This document shows, piece after piece, positions 46,973 to 56,572 of a stretch of DNA of 64,000 nucleotides (position 1 is the stretch's first letter; each line of letters starts with the position of its first letter). The notes beneath the pieces are model-generated. The model was not told where the DNA came from and searched no databases. It saw only the letters and a program-made list of their open reading frames with translations. The stretch spans positions 1-64,000 of the forward strand of contig OZ237738.1 in assembly GCA_965178125.1 (NCBI GenBank), read 5' to 3'. This stretch comes from Bilabrum cf. latius. Taxonomy: Eukaryota; Bigyra: Bicosoecida; Bigyra; Bicosoecida. A program made the position numbers and the translations under genes.

Positions 46973-48641
46973 ATGAGTAGTGAGGCTGTCAAAGACGTTG
47001 TGGCAGCTTCTATTGCTGGGGCAGCTGGTATCGTTGTGGGGTAGCCGTTCGATATGTGAGTGGTGAAAAGGTCGGGTGTTTGTTCGCGCCGCCTCTACCC
47101 ATTCGATTAGAGACACTTTTCAACCTCCTTTGACCGGTTGCATCGCATCCTTATCTCGCAGTGTCAAGGTAACACTACAAACTGCAAATGAGAGCGGGAA
47201 GTCAACTAGTTTGTGGCAGACTGCATCGGGCATCGTGAAGTCTTCTGGCTTCCCAGGACTGTTCCGAGGCGTGGTGCCCCCAGTGATAGCCAACGCGCCC
47301 ATCAACGCAGTCCTATTTGCGGTTGAAGGCGCAACAGTCAGAGCTTTTGAACGATCCAAGAGCACGATGAGCCCGGTCGTGCAGCACATGCTGGGTGGGT
47401 GCGTCGCTGGTCTCTCCCAGGCGGCTCTGGCCTGCCCTGCTGAGTTGCTCAAGATCCGGGAGCAGCTGCCCCCTAACGTGGGAGGAGCCCCTGCTGGTTG
47501 CAAGGGACCATTGGATGTGGCTCGACATGTGTATGCAACGAGTGGTGTTCGCGGCTTATTCCGTGGCTTGGGACTCACGGCTGCAAGAGATATGCCCGCG
47601 TTTGGGCTGTACTTTGGGGTTTATGATGGTGCAAAGCACTTGATGGGCGTGCACGTACCGGCACTGTGGGAGGAAGAGCCGGGCACTGCGGCTGTACCCG
47701 CGCGGCCTACTGGCTCAAAATCTGGGTATCACGGCGAGGGCGAGGGGCAGAGGTAGCGGCAGGGGCAGGTTCAGGGAAATGGACAGGGACAGGGACAGGG
47801 GCAGGGACAAGGGCAGGGGCAGGGGCAGGGGCAGGGACAGGGACAGGGACTGGCTCTGGAGGCCGGCGAGTCGGAGGAGATGGCCGGTGGGGATGCGCAG
47901 CCGCGCCGCAAGAGGCAGCGGCACTAGACCCTCGGAGGTCGTGCGATCACGCGCCGCTTGACGGAGCTGCCCCCTAGCATGGGGTCAGGGGACTACGAGC
48001 TGGAGGCCATCAGGGTTCTGCGTGGGCTGTGGAAGAGGGAGCGAGGGGCGACGGCGGCGAGGCGGCATGCGGATGGGAGCCCCGCGGGTATCGTAGAGGA
48101 TATCGAAGCGGGGGGACTCGCCGCCAGTGCACCCAGGAGCGACAGCACAGGTATCGCGAGGACGAGGACGCTCGGCGAGGGTCAGAGCGAGGGGGCCTTG
48201 CCCCGCTCTCCCGCCATGCGTGCCCCCTTGGCGGCCTCTATCTCGACGCAACTCGGAAACCAATCCACTGCGGGAGGTGCGACGCATCCGCCCGTGTCCC
48301 TCCCCAGACTGCCTCCATCCCATGAGGCAAGCAGCCCCGGGCCCGACTTGCCGGGGGACAGGGTGGGAGTGGTGGGCCAGATGATGGCCGGGGCTCTGGC
48401 AGGCATGGCGTCATGGCTCTTCCTGCACCCCGTGGACGTGCTCAAGACTCGGGCGCAGGCGCTCCCTGATGGGGCCTCGCCGCGAGAGAGGCGAGCTCTG
48501 GCCCTGCTGCAATCCGTGGTGAGGGAACAAGGGCCCAGGGGGCTGCTTCGAGGGATCCAGGCGAGTGTGCTGAGGGCGGCCCCTGTCAGTGCAGTGATCT
48601 TCGTGGTGTACGAGTACATCCAGCCGCGGCTGCCCTTCTGA
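46973..48641 (+). CDS. Mitochondrial carrier (SLC25 family) with Gly-Gln linker
   Basis: Exons 46973-47055 and 47162-48641, intron of 106 nt; 520 aa, TGA stop. Three carrier repeats can be seen: repeat 1 with the signature VGQPFDIVKV split by the intron, repeat 2 with LACPAELLKIREQ, and repeat 3 with LFLHPVDVLKTRAQ. Helix ends such as GFPGLFRGVVPPVIANAP and GVRGLFRGLGLTAARD are typical. The substrate is not clear; the first repeats resemble the carnitine/ornithine branch. Repeats 2 and 3 are separated by about 200 residues starting with a run of Gly-Gln dipeptides (47755-47850), where carriers normally have a short loop. Three TAG codons: the one at 47042-47044 is the Gln of the GQPFD signature. 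Confidence 0.88.
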
Positions 48642-48756
48642 TGTCGCATGGATCAGGTGTGCTCCGTGGCAGTCTGCGCTCATGGGCCAGGAATGGAATG
48701 ATTTTGGACGAAAAACGGAAATTTGCTGTGCGCGCTACATCCAATCAGTCAAAAAA

Positions 48757-51276
48757 TCAGTGGCACCCAGTCCTGGTCAGGTCTGCCGCCAAGCAGAAAT
48801 GGTCAGAGCCGAACCCGCACTCAGGCGCTGGCAGCCCGCCCAGCCCGCCACGGTCGCGGCGACCAGCGATGGCGCGTAGATCAGGGTAGGCGGGCAGCTC
48901 CAACCGGCTCACGGGCGCCAAAGCAGCTTCACAGAATATGTAGTCCACGGCTGCGACGATGGTGGCAGTCAGCTGTGTGGCGGCGGGCTCGTTGGTACCT
49001 GATCGGGGCACTCGCGTGCCAGCGGCGTACACCGAGGACAGCCCCGCCCCTGGCTGGTTGAGGCCGCTGTCTAGAGACTCCGGGACGGAATCTGGTCGCA
49101 AGCCAGACACAAGTGCGTGAGTGACAGCCATGTCGCTGGGAAAGGATCGCCTCAGGCCTGTCACCAGCAACTCGGGGCGAAACGGCAGCAGCTCTGCAGC
49201 AGGCAACCCCAGCGCAACGCGCGGTGACAGTGAATGTGGTGTGGTGCTGCAACCGCTGCTCCTGCTTGCTGCAGCAATTCCGGGTAGTTCCGCAGAGGCC
49301 TTCGCTTTCGCGTGCTTGGAAACCGCTGAAATACCGCTGTCACGCGAGAGGCCCACGCCTTCCTGTCGCTTCGCAGACTCCATCTCAAGCCCGTGGCTGC
49401 CCTTTGAGGCAGCTCCGGTTGTACCACCTGCCTCGAATCTCTCTGAATCGGCAGCCAGCAAGCTTGCAGAGAACTATGCGACCCGCCCCACGTCTGGGCG
49501 ATACGGAGGATGCACAGCTGTGCAGCCTGGGCGGACAGCCATAGAGGAAGGCAGAACACCTGCACCTGCACCTGCACCTGCACCTGCACCTGCACCTGCA
49601 CCTGCACCTGCACCTGCACCTGCACCTGCACCTGCACCTGCACCTGCACCTGCACCTTCATCTGCACCTGCACCTTCATCTGCAGGCGCATGTGCATGGC
49701 TGCCGCTTGAGACGCTTGAAGGTGTGCCTATCGGTCCACTTTCAGCTGGCTCGTCGTCGCGTGGTATGCCCACAGCAGGATCTATAGGAGATGTAGAGCG
49801 CGGGTGTCTTGCTGCAGCACCACCCGTCGCAGCTTCTACCAGAGGTGCCCCTTCTACCAGAGGTGCCCCTTTGCCAGCAGACCCACTAGACCACGCAACT
49901 AGCAGCGCGCTTGTTTGCGTGCGTGCCTTTGCCTCTGGGTGCCAGCCCAAGCCCCCTCTCGATGCAGCGCGCAGCCCTTTCGCCCACTCCAGCCCAGGGG
50001 ACGAATATGCCCGCCCCTGCGCGCCTCCACCTCGCCCCCTGCCTCTCCCTCTCCCTCTCCCTCGACCCCTGCTCCGACTCGGGTGCCTCGCCCCCCGCGC
50101 TGCGATCCTCTCTGCCCCGTGCGGCAGTGCAGTGCACACTTCCAGCCGCCGCCGCATTTGAGCCCGGATAGGCTCGTACGCGATGTCCTCCGGCGAGCTT
50201 CCTCCCAGCACCAGGGCACACGCCCGCGGTGTGTCGAGGAGCCCTTCCGCACTGATCTTGCCACCACTGCCCCTGCTCCTGCTCCTGCTCCTGACTGCAC
50301 CTGGGGCCCTCCCATGACGCGATTCATGCGGCCTCAGTCCCGCCAGCTCCCTCACAGGCGACTGCGGGCTCGAGTTGAAGTCCCCGCAGAGCAGCACGGG
50401 GGCCTGCTGCGGGGAGAGGCCGAGGGCCAGCCGCATGGAGGCGGCCGCCTGCAGGATGAGGCACAGCTGGGCCAGCCGTACCTCGCCTCGACGGGGGTTA
50501 AATACGAGGTGCGTGTTGCAGACCAGCAGGTACTGCCGGGCATCGCTGCCACGAGCAGCCTCTGCCTCTCGAGCCCGCTTGCGAGGTCGGGTGACAGCGC
50601 AGGCGAGAGCGGGGACCCGCACGGTGGTGCTGCCGCGAGCAGATTTGTGCCTCAAATCCTGAAGCAGAAGCAGCTGGCACCGCTGAGGTTTGGCAGCGAG
50701 CAATCCCAGTCCGTCGACTTCGGCTGCACCTCGCCTTGATGCAGCCCTCGCGCGAGACTGCTTCGCTGAGGCTGCAATGGCCAAGCATCGAGAGGATCCT
50801 GTAGGTCCGCGTGCAGAGGCATGAGACGCAGTCCCGAGGGCTATGGTGCACATCGACTTCAAACGAAATCTATCTGGTCTCCAAAACACAGCCAGTCCAT
50901 CCTTCTTGCCATTCCTGGGGCAGAACTCAAACTCGTCCATCCCGAGCCCAGCAAGTCGGCTTTGCAGAGAATCGCCGCCTGTGCCAATCCCAGATTCCGG
51001 GAATTCCTAAAAGCAAGCTAAATCTGGTGCGACTGCTGCGATCTCGCCAACAATGGCAGCCTGTCTGGCGTGCCATGATAGGCTAGAGGGCGGCTTCCAC
51101 GGGAAATGCCCAGGCTCAATGTTCGAAGGTGCTAGAATATTGTACGATAGCACTCGAGTAGCTGAAAGGCCTTGGTCAACTCGATTGCATGGCAACCATT
51201 CCCTCGACAGCGAGTTCACACCAGCAGGCCGCGAGGCACCAATCGTATCGGTTGCGAATCGCCTCCTGCCACGCAT
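48757..51276 (-). CDS. ANGEL: Angel/CCR4-type EEP nuclease with large insertion
   Basis: Single exon, 839 aa, TGA stop. EEP motifs in order: RVLSYNILAPS, LACFQEF (metal-binding QE), KDGLAVFWRPDRF, LLVCNTHLVFNPRRGEVRL, VLLCGDFNSSPQSP, VDYIFCEA, FGSDHFCLAAD. The NTHL..NPRRG wording is closest to Angel proteins, a branch of the CCR4 deadenylase superfamily; Angel enzymes hydrolyse 2',3'-cyclic phosphate RNA ends. The TAG at 51007-51009 encodes the Gln next to the catalytic Glu, a position conserved in the superfamily. A poorly conserved insertion of about 300 residues between GDFNS and DYIF includes an Arg-Gly run and a Gly-Ala run encoded by the hexanucleotide repeat at 49557-49656. Confidence 0.88.
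49557..49656. repeat. (TGCACC)n hexanucleotide repeat inside a coding region
   Basis: About 16 uninterrupted hexamers followed by two degenerate units. On the minus strand it encodes a Gly-Ala tract in the insertion of the Angel-type nuclease. The period of six keeps frame whatever the copy number. Confidence 0.95.
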
Positions 51277-51428
51277 ACAAAAATCCTTGGTATTTTAATG
51301 TTCACACTAGCATCCTCTTCGCAATCTAAGATTATCGTTCTTTTCGGAGCGAGTGCTGTGTGATGACGAGCGGAGACTTGGCGGTTGACGACTGGCAGTC
51401 AAGCATTTTTCTCGTCTGCGTTGCAACC

Positions 51429-52815
51429 ATGGCTGGCGTAGGGGCTCCACCGGCCGGTGGTTCAGCAGAACCAACCTATGGAGAGACAGTCGGTGCTCTG
51501 AGATCGTACTTGACAGCTCCTGGAACGATGCAGGCGGCCTCAAGCACCGTGAAGCTTACTTGCACTCATTCAAACTTGAAGCAGAGAATCATGGAGCTGA
51601 GGTTCGATATGCATGAAACCATCAAAAGCGTCAAAGACACATTGTACACGTACAACGGGACAAGCCCTGGCATGATGGAACTGCGGCTGCTCCGTGGGGG
51701 CACCCTCGTGAGTGGGGCCGTGGCATTCGATGCTCCCGGCACGTATTCTGAAACTCCGCAGAGTTTTGCGATGATCCCCAAGATAACTCCCGGTTCATAA
51801 CTTTTCCCGATCGCTCGAGCTATTGCAGGTGGCGAAGCTGCTGGATTCGACCAAGAAGCTCGGCTTCTACAGCCCGCAGGACGGCGATCAGTTGCACGTG
51901 GTAGATGTGGACCCTTCATCGCTCAGTAGGGACGGGGGCTTGGACGATATCTCATAGGTCAAGAAGTACGTCATGTCGGACGAAGACTACGAGCGCCGGC
52001 CCAACACAATCCGGGCGTGGATCAAGGACCAGAAAAAGAAGGACCCGACGTTCACCCTCAAGAGGCACCTCAAGAATCACGAGCGGCAGCAGCGGTACAA
52101 GGCGGTGCTCAAGCAGGTGCAGGCTGCTGGGGTGGATGACCCCGAGGCCGTTGCGATGGCCGTCGTGGAGCGCGAGATGGGCCCCGAGCTCAGTGAGGAG
52201 GACCTCAAGAAGTGGGACGACGAGGCCTGCGTGGGGCACCTGACGATGGGCGCCAGGTGCGAGGTGGAGCCGGGGGAGAGGAGGGGCGCCATTGCCTTCC
52301 TGGGCAAGGTGGAGGGCAAGCGCGGGTACTGGGCGGGGGTCAAGCTGGACGAGCCCTTCGGCAAGGGGGACGGCTCGCACGGGGACAAGCGCTACTTTGA
52401 GGCAGAGCCCAAGTACGGGGTGTTCGTGCGGGGGGAGCGCGTCAAGTGCGGGGATTACCCTCCCTTGGCGGATGCTGAGCTGGCGGAGATCATGGGGGAG
52501 GCAGGGGCGGCTCCCGCGGACGCATCGGAAGGGGGCGCCGGGGACGGTGCAGACTCGGGCGCAGCGGGCGGCAGCTCGGGGCCCGTCGCAGAAACCAAGG
52601 AGGACGGGGAGGAGGCAAAGGGGCCAGCGGCAGGGATCAGTGCGCCTAGCACTGTGTAGGCCATGGGAACAGGAGGTGCAGGGGCAGGAGAGGGGGAGGG
52701 GGCGGGGGAAGGAGCTTCCGAGCGGCGCGTGGGTGGCATGCTTCGTGTGGGCAGGCGCCGGCTGGATGACGAGGAGTTGGCCGACTACGATGATGAGGAT
52801 GACGACGAGCTGTGA
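51429..52815 (+). CDS. TBCB: Tubulin-folding cofactor B
   Basis: Exons 51429-51707 and 51829-52815 with a 121-nt GTGAGT...TTGCAG intron; 421 aa, TGA stop. The N-terminal ubiquitin-like domain (VKLTCTHSNLKQRIMELRF) continues over the splice site to GDQLHVVDVDP. A coiled-coil linker follows DISQVKKYVMSDEDYERR. The CAP-Gly domain is GKRGYWAGVKLDEPFGKGDG then RYFEAEPKYGVFVR. TBCB binds alpha-tubulin and acts with TBCE in dimer assembly. The C terminus is extended and ends very acidic. ACCATGG at 51429 favours this start; an in-frame ATG at 51363 is possible. TAG codons lie at about 51957 (SQVKKY, where relatives have Gln/Lys/Arg) and 52657. Confidence 0.93.
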
Positions 52816-52914
52816 GTGAACTGGAAGGAGTGACAGGGGTAGAACTGTAAGCGTCGAATCGGGGTATTTCCTCTGCTGTCATCCAACGCAGTTGTGATCC
52901 GATTCTATCCTATC

Positions 52915-53595
52915 TCAAAGGGCCTTCGTGTGACGGCCCTCGGCCACCAGGCGATCCAACTCCCAATCTGACTCGGATTCAGTTCCGCGCTTCAGAGTCC
53001 AAATCTCAACAGTTGTAAAGCCTAGCCTCCTTCCTGCCTTGCTGACCTTCCCAATGCACCGGATGCGACTGCCGACCTTGGCCGCTGACAGGAAGCTAGT
53101 TGATAGCTCCACGCTCACTCCAGCGCGGGTTGGATCGCGTGTCAGCAGCGCCAAAGTGCCCACTACATCCACTATTGTGCTTGTTGCGCCGCCGTGCAAG
53201 GTGCCGTACGCGTTTGCAAGGCGCTCTCGCACTTCTAACTCTACAACAGCGATACCTTTATCTGTCTGGATTCTCGTCACCTCCATGCCCTCCAACACCG
53301 AATCGAATCGCACCCCAGTGGTAGTAAATGAGCCAACTATTGCGTTCACGCCGAGGCGCTTCACTCTATCAATGAAGCTTTCCGGAGTCGAATCAAGATC
53401 GCTACTTGTAGAAACTTCTCTAGGCGAACCAGCAGATGCTGATGTCGAGCATGACGCAATATACGTCGCTGGCAAGTGGGGATGATGCCCAGAAGCCGCT
53501 TGCGTCCGAACTGAGTGTACCACCCGATAGCTACTGCTGGTAAGGTGTCGGTGGATCCGAAGCAGTGTCTACCCAGCTATGCTAGACGGTTTCAT
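52915..53595 (-). CDS. ACOT13: Hotdog-fold acyl-CoA thioesterase, ACOT13-like
   Basis: Single exon, 226 aa, TGA stop. A basic, Ser-rich leader (LLRIHRHLTSSSYRVVHSVR) suggests mitochondrial import. The hotdog domain has ERLANAYGTLHGGATSTIVDVVG, the signature of the Them2/ACOT13 group, where the GTLHGG loop and the following Asp form the active site. Then VSVELSTSFLSAAKVG and LGFTTVEIW follow. Family members hydrolyse medium- and long-chain acyl-CoA. One TAG lies in the leader. Without reading it as Gln the frame has no ATG above residue 24, so the variant code also decides the start. It is convergent with TBCB. Confidence 0.9.
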
Positions 53596-53608
53596 ACACC
53601 CAATATAG

Positions 53609-54010
53609 TCACCAAAGCCCCAGAAATGAATTCTCGTCAGATGTGTTACTAGCAACAAGATGATTTGCTTTGACTGGAGTTGGGAAGGAAGGATCAAGAG
53701 GACCTGTCAACGATTTCCGGGTTGAGCTTGATTGGAGTCTTCCGGAGGACGCGTAATAGATCGTTGAATGCGGCTTTTTGTCGTCCAAATGAAAAATTGT
53801 TGACGTAGTTATCCAGTGATACGCTTTCCAAGCTGCCAAATTTGGTCGAGGCGCTACCGTGGCTGGAAGCTGTCTCTCGAGCAAGTACTTCGTCACCCAT
53901 GCAGTGGCACGCTCCGGTACAGCTATGAACACTTCCATCCATGCAGTGGTCCGCTAAAAGTACGACTGGAAGAGCTTTGCTAGCATTCTAAGTTTATCGC
54001 ACGGCCACAT
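53609..54010 (-). CDS. Hypothetical protein, 133 aa
   Basis: Frame from ATG 54010 to TGA 53609 with one TAG (YFQRTTAW). An inner ATG at 53986 gives 125 aa. No family recognised; the N-terminal half is amphipathic (AKLFQSYFQ, FIAVPERATAWVTKYL). It ends only 13 bp above the thioesterase start on the same strand, which leaves almost no room for a terminator or promoter. The frame also stays open above 54010, so an upstream exon is possible. Confidence 0.42.
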
Positions 54011-54561
54011 GATCGGAAGCTGGGAAGTGGTGGGGGTGCAGGGACGTGCATGCCGTGCTCGATACTCTTCCTGTTCGAGGTCAAGCTGACGCGATTGGGC
54101 AGTAATACAGCACGAGTGATAGTGCTCGTGCGAATAGCATCTGGACGTGTCTGGACGGGCCGTGTGAGGGCAGCCTCAGCCCTGCCAACACCTGCCCACA
54201 GCAGCTCTGCGGAGACGATGGTGCTAGAGTCTACTAGGTTGCCGGTGCAACAAGCTCATCCTGCAGCCGCATGCGGCCCATCAGTGTGATCAGAATTGTG
54301 TTGTTCCCGTAGTCATCAGGGGCTTTCGAATCGGCCGCCCACTAGACCTTGGCCTAGGATCTACCAAGGCCGCGCAGGCGTACAGAAATACAGAAATACA
54401 TTGTTGGGTTAAGTTACCGAACCCGCCACAGATGCACCATATCTCAGGTGATCACCTGCAGCGGTAGGAGCCCTCATAAGAGGACTACAAGACCCCCGAC
54501 CCTTTCAGACCAAAGGCCCCCCATGTACCGGCCCTGATGTTGGGACCTCCCTTTGTCGCCT
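54011..54561. other. Region without a confident gene
   Basis: A minus-strand frame from about 54230 downward is open for more than 100 codons if TAG is Gln (SAELLWAGVGRAEAAL), competing with the hypothetical gene's own frame. Between 54290 and 54560 I see no convincing coding frame. There is a short direct repeat of cagaaataca near 54385. Confidence 0.35.
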
Positions 54562-55368
54562 TCAAGCCCTCCTTCGCAGCAGTCCCGGAGCCTTTATTTC
54601 GGATATCCGTAGACACACAGGCATACTGCGTGGACCCGGCATTATGCGCGGTCCAGACCCACCACGGAGTGCCCCTCCAGCCTCCGACGTCACTTCCAGG
54701 ATCGTCCGGACTCGCGATCCCTCTGAGGGTCGAGCACGCACACAATCATGCTCGTCTCTGGAACTGTCAGCGTAAATATGTGAATAGTTCCGAGGCTCCC
54801 CCTCCTGGGAGTCTTCCCGAGCTCGGTGTCCCCGGGCCCGGCTGATATAGGTGGCACCAACGGTGCAGAAACCAATCGCCCTGCTCTCCAACAGGTAGAC
54901 CGGCGCCAAAGCATTAGATGCTAAGGCTAGGGCTTCAAAGAACCCATTTTCTCCACAAGGGGAGAAATCCCGTGCTAAAATGACAGTACGGGCGTCGGAA
55001 TAGGTGGCACCAACGGTGCAGAAACCAATCGCCCTGCTCTCCGGCAGGTAGACCGGCGCCAAAGCATTAGATGCTAAGACTAGGGCTTCAAAGAACCCAT
55101 TTTCTCCACAAGGGAAGAAATCCCGTGCTGAAATGACAGTACGGGCGTCGGAGGCGGTAAACACCTTCCCGACCGTTTGGTCGTAGACCTTCCCGCGCAC
55201 ATCGGCGAACGGGCCATAACCACTTCGCAGCCCCCACAGGGATCTCGAGTGGAATCGAGAGCTATTTAGCTCTTCTTCCGCTGCGCAGACAGGCGTCCGC
55301 ACTTTTGTTGTAGCGTGTGGTTTTGACCGCATTTGGCATCCACGGTGCTCCTCCAGATTGAAAAACAT
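54562..55368 (-). CDS. Hypothetical ORF with a duplicated 51-residue block
   Basis: Open frame of 268 aa from ATG 55368 to TGA, free of TAG, unlike most genes here. Two adjacent copies of a 51-residue block (SDARTVISARDFFPCGENGF...) correspond to the 153-bp DNA duplication. The C-terminal part is Arg-rich and looks non-globular. No family recognised. The frame could be a chance consequence of a 153-bp repeat (a multiple of three) in non-coding DNA, or part of a mobile element. Confidence 0.3.
   Translation of the reverse strand: MFFNLEEHRGCQMRSKPHATTKVRTPVCAAEEELNSSRFHSRSLWGLRSGYGPFADVRGKVYDQTVGKVFTASDARTVISARDFFPCGENGFFEALVLASNALAPVYLPESRAIGFCTVGATYSDARTVILARDFSPCGENGFFEALALASNALAPVYLLESRAIGFCTVGATYISRARGHRAREDSQEGEPRNYSHIYADSSRDEHDCVRARPSEGSRVRTILEVTSEAGGALRGGSGPRIMPGPRSMPVCLRISEIKAPGLLRRRA
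54848..55153. repeat. Tandem duplication, two 153-bp copies
   Basis: Copies 54848-55000 and 55001-55153, both starting taggtggcaccaacggtgca and differing at only a handful of positions. Confidence 0.93.
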
Positions 55369-55426
55369 GCGTACAGGCCGGAGGATTGCGAGCCAGCTTC
55401 GATCTAGTCGGCTTGTAGGTTTTTTA

Positions 55427-56372
55427 TGCAGCAGTTGCAAACCAGTGGTGGCAGCTACTTGTAGATTATAGGTAGTAACGTACTATAACTTCCCAAAAAC
55501 TGAGGAAAATGCAGATGACCTTGATGCCATCGTAAAATCGGGGAAGCGGGTTATTCGAGGACAGAGATTTTCTCTGTCTCTAAATGAGAAGAATGCCAAC
55601 AGCAAGGCAAGGGTATCGGGCTTCTTGCGACTGCACAACGGAGCCAGGCCTGTGCTGACAAAAGTGTACGCCCGCGAGTGCTATTCAAGACGCAGGCCTT
55701 TCATCGGCTTAAATAAGCATGCGGAGAGATTATTTGTTGACACAAGGCCAGGTGAGTTCGATACTGCCCGCAAAGCGCGCTGCTAGACTTGTTCTATGTT
55801 CATCCAATCCATATCTACTGCCAAATCCTAGTCTTTACACTGTCGCAGCATCTGGATTTCACAAGTGGAGAGAAGACTCAAGGGTTGATAAAGTCATGGA
55901 AGCCTTCGCAAAGGTCTTAAAAAATCCTGTGTACAAGCACGCTGTGGTGTACAACCCAGACGCCACGGTAGACAGGGATGCCGCTGCAGCAGCAGGGAAG
56001 GAAGGTTCGAATGACTACAGGCCGCCGGAGGTGAAGCCCGAGGATGAGGAGACATTTGCGGTATCGGTGCCTTCACAGGCAATCGGCTTGCGCCTAGCCG
56101 AAGAGCTCTACGGGGCCTTCTGCGAGCTCTTCCCCGAGGAGGAGCACACTGTGGAGCAGCACGAGACCCGCCGGGCCAACCGCAGCGAGAGGAGGAGGGT
56201 CGCCAAGGAGGCCAAGCACAGGCACATGCTCCGGATCATTGCCCAGCGCAAGGACTTGCTGCGCAAGGTGCCCCGTGGCTCGATCGACAAGTTCATCGAG
56301 CTTGATCGGCAGGGCCAGTTTGAGGACTCGCCTGTGGAGGGTGATGCGGGGGAGGAGGGAGCAAGGCAGTGA
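55427..56372 (+). CDS. Unknown conserved-looking protein, 282 aa
   Basis: Exons 55427-55751 and 55849-56372 with a 97-nt GTGAGT...TCGCAG intron in phase 1; TGA stop. The N-terminal half (KSGKRVIRGQRFSLSLNE, VSGFLRLHNGARPVLTKV) looks like a compact beta-rich domain. The C-terminal half is charged and helical (RRVAKEAKHRHMLRIIAQRK). One TAG near the start (CRLQVVTYY). The start ATG lies close to the divergent hypothetical ORF, so the first exon boundary is less sure than the splice junction. Family not recognised. Confidence 0.65.
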
Positions 56373-56572
56373 GGGTATGAGTTGCACCTCTACAAGCCAT
56401 TGGTACAGTTGTGAAAACCTTTCATTTCACTGCAAATGGCCGCCAGCGGACACGCCCCCCACTCGCACTGCAATGCCACAGCTCGGGAGATGCCGGGAAG
56501 CGAGCACAGACCACCGACATGGCTTCAGGTGGCACAAATGATCTTTTGATGAGATAATAATTAATTGAGTCC

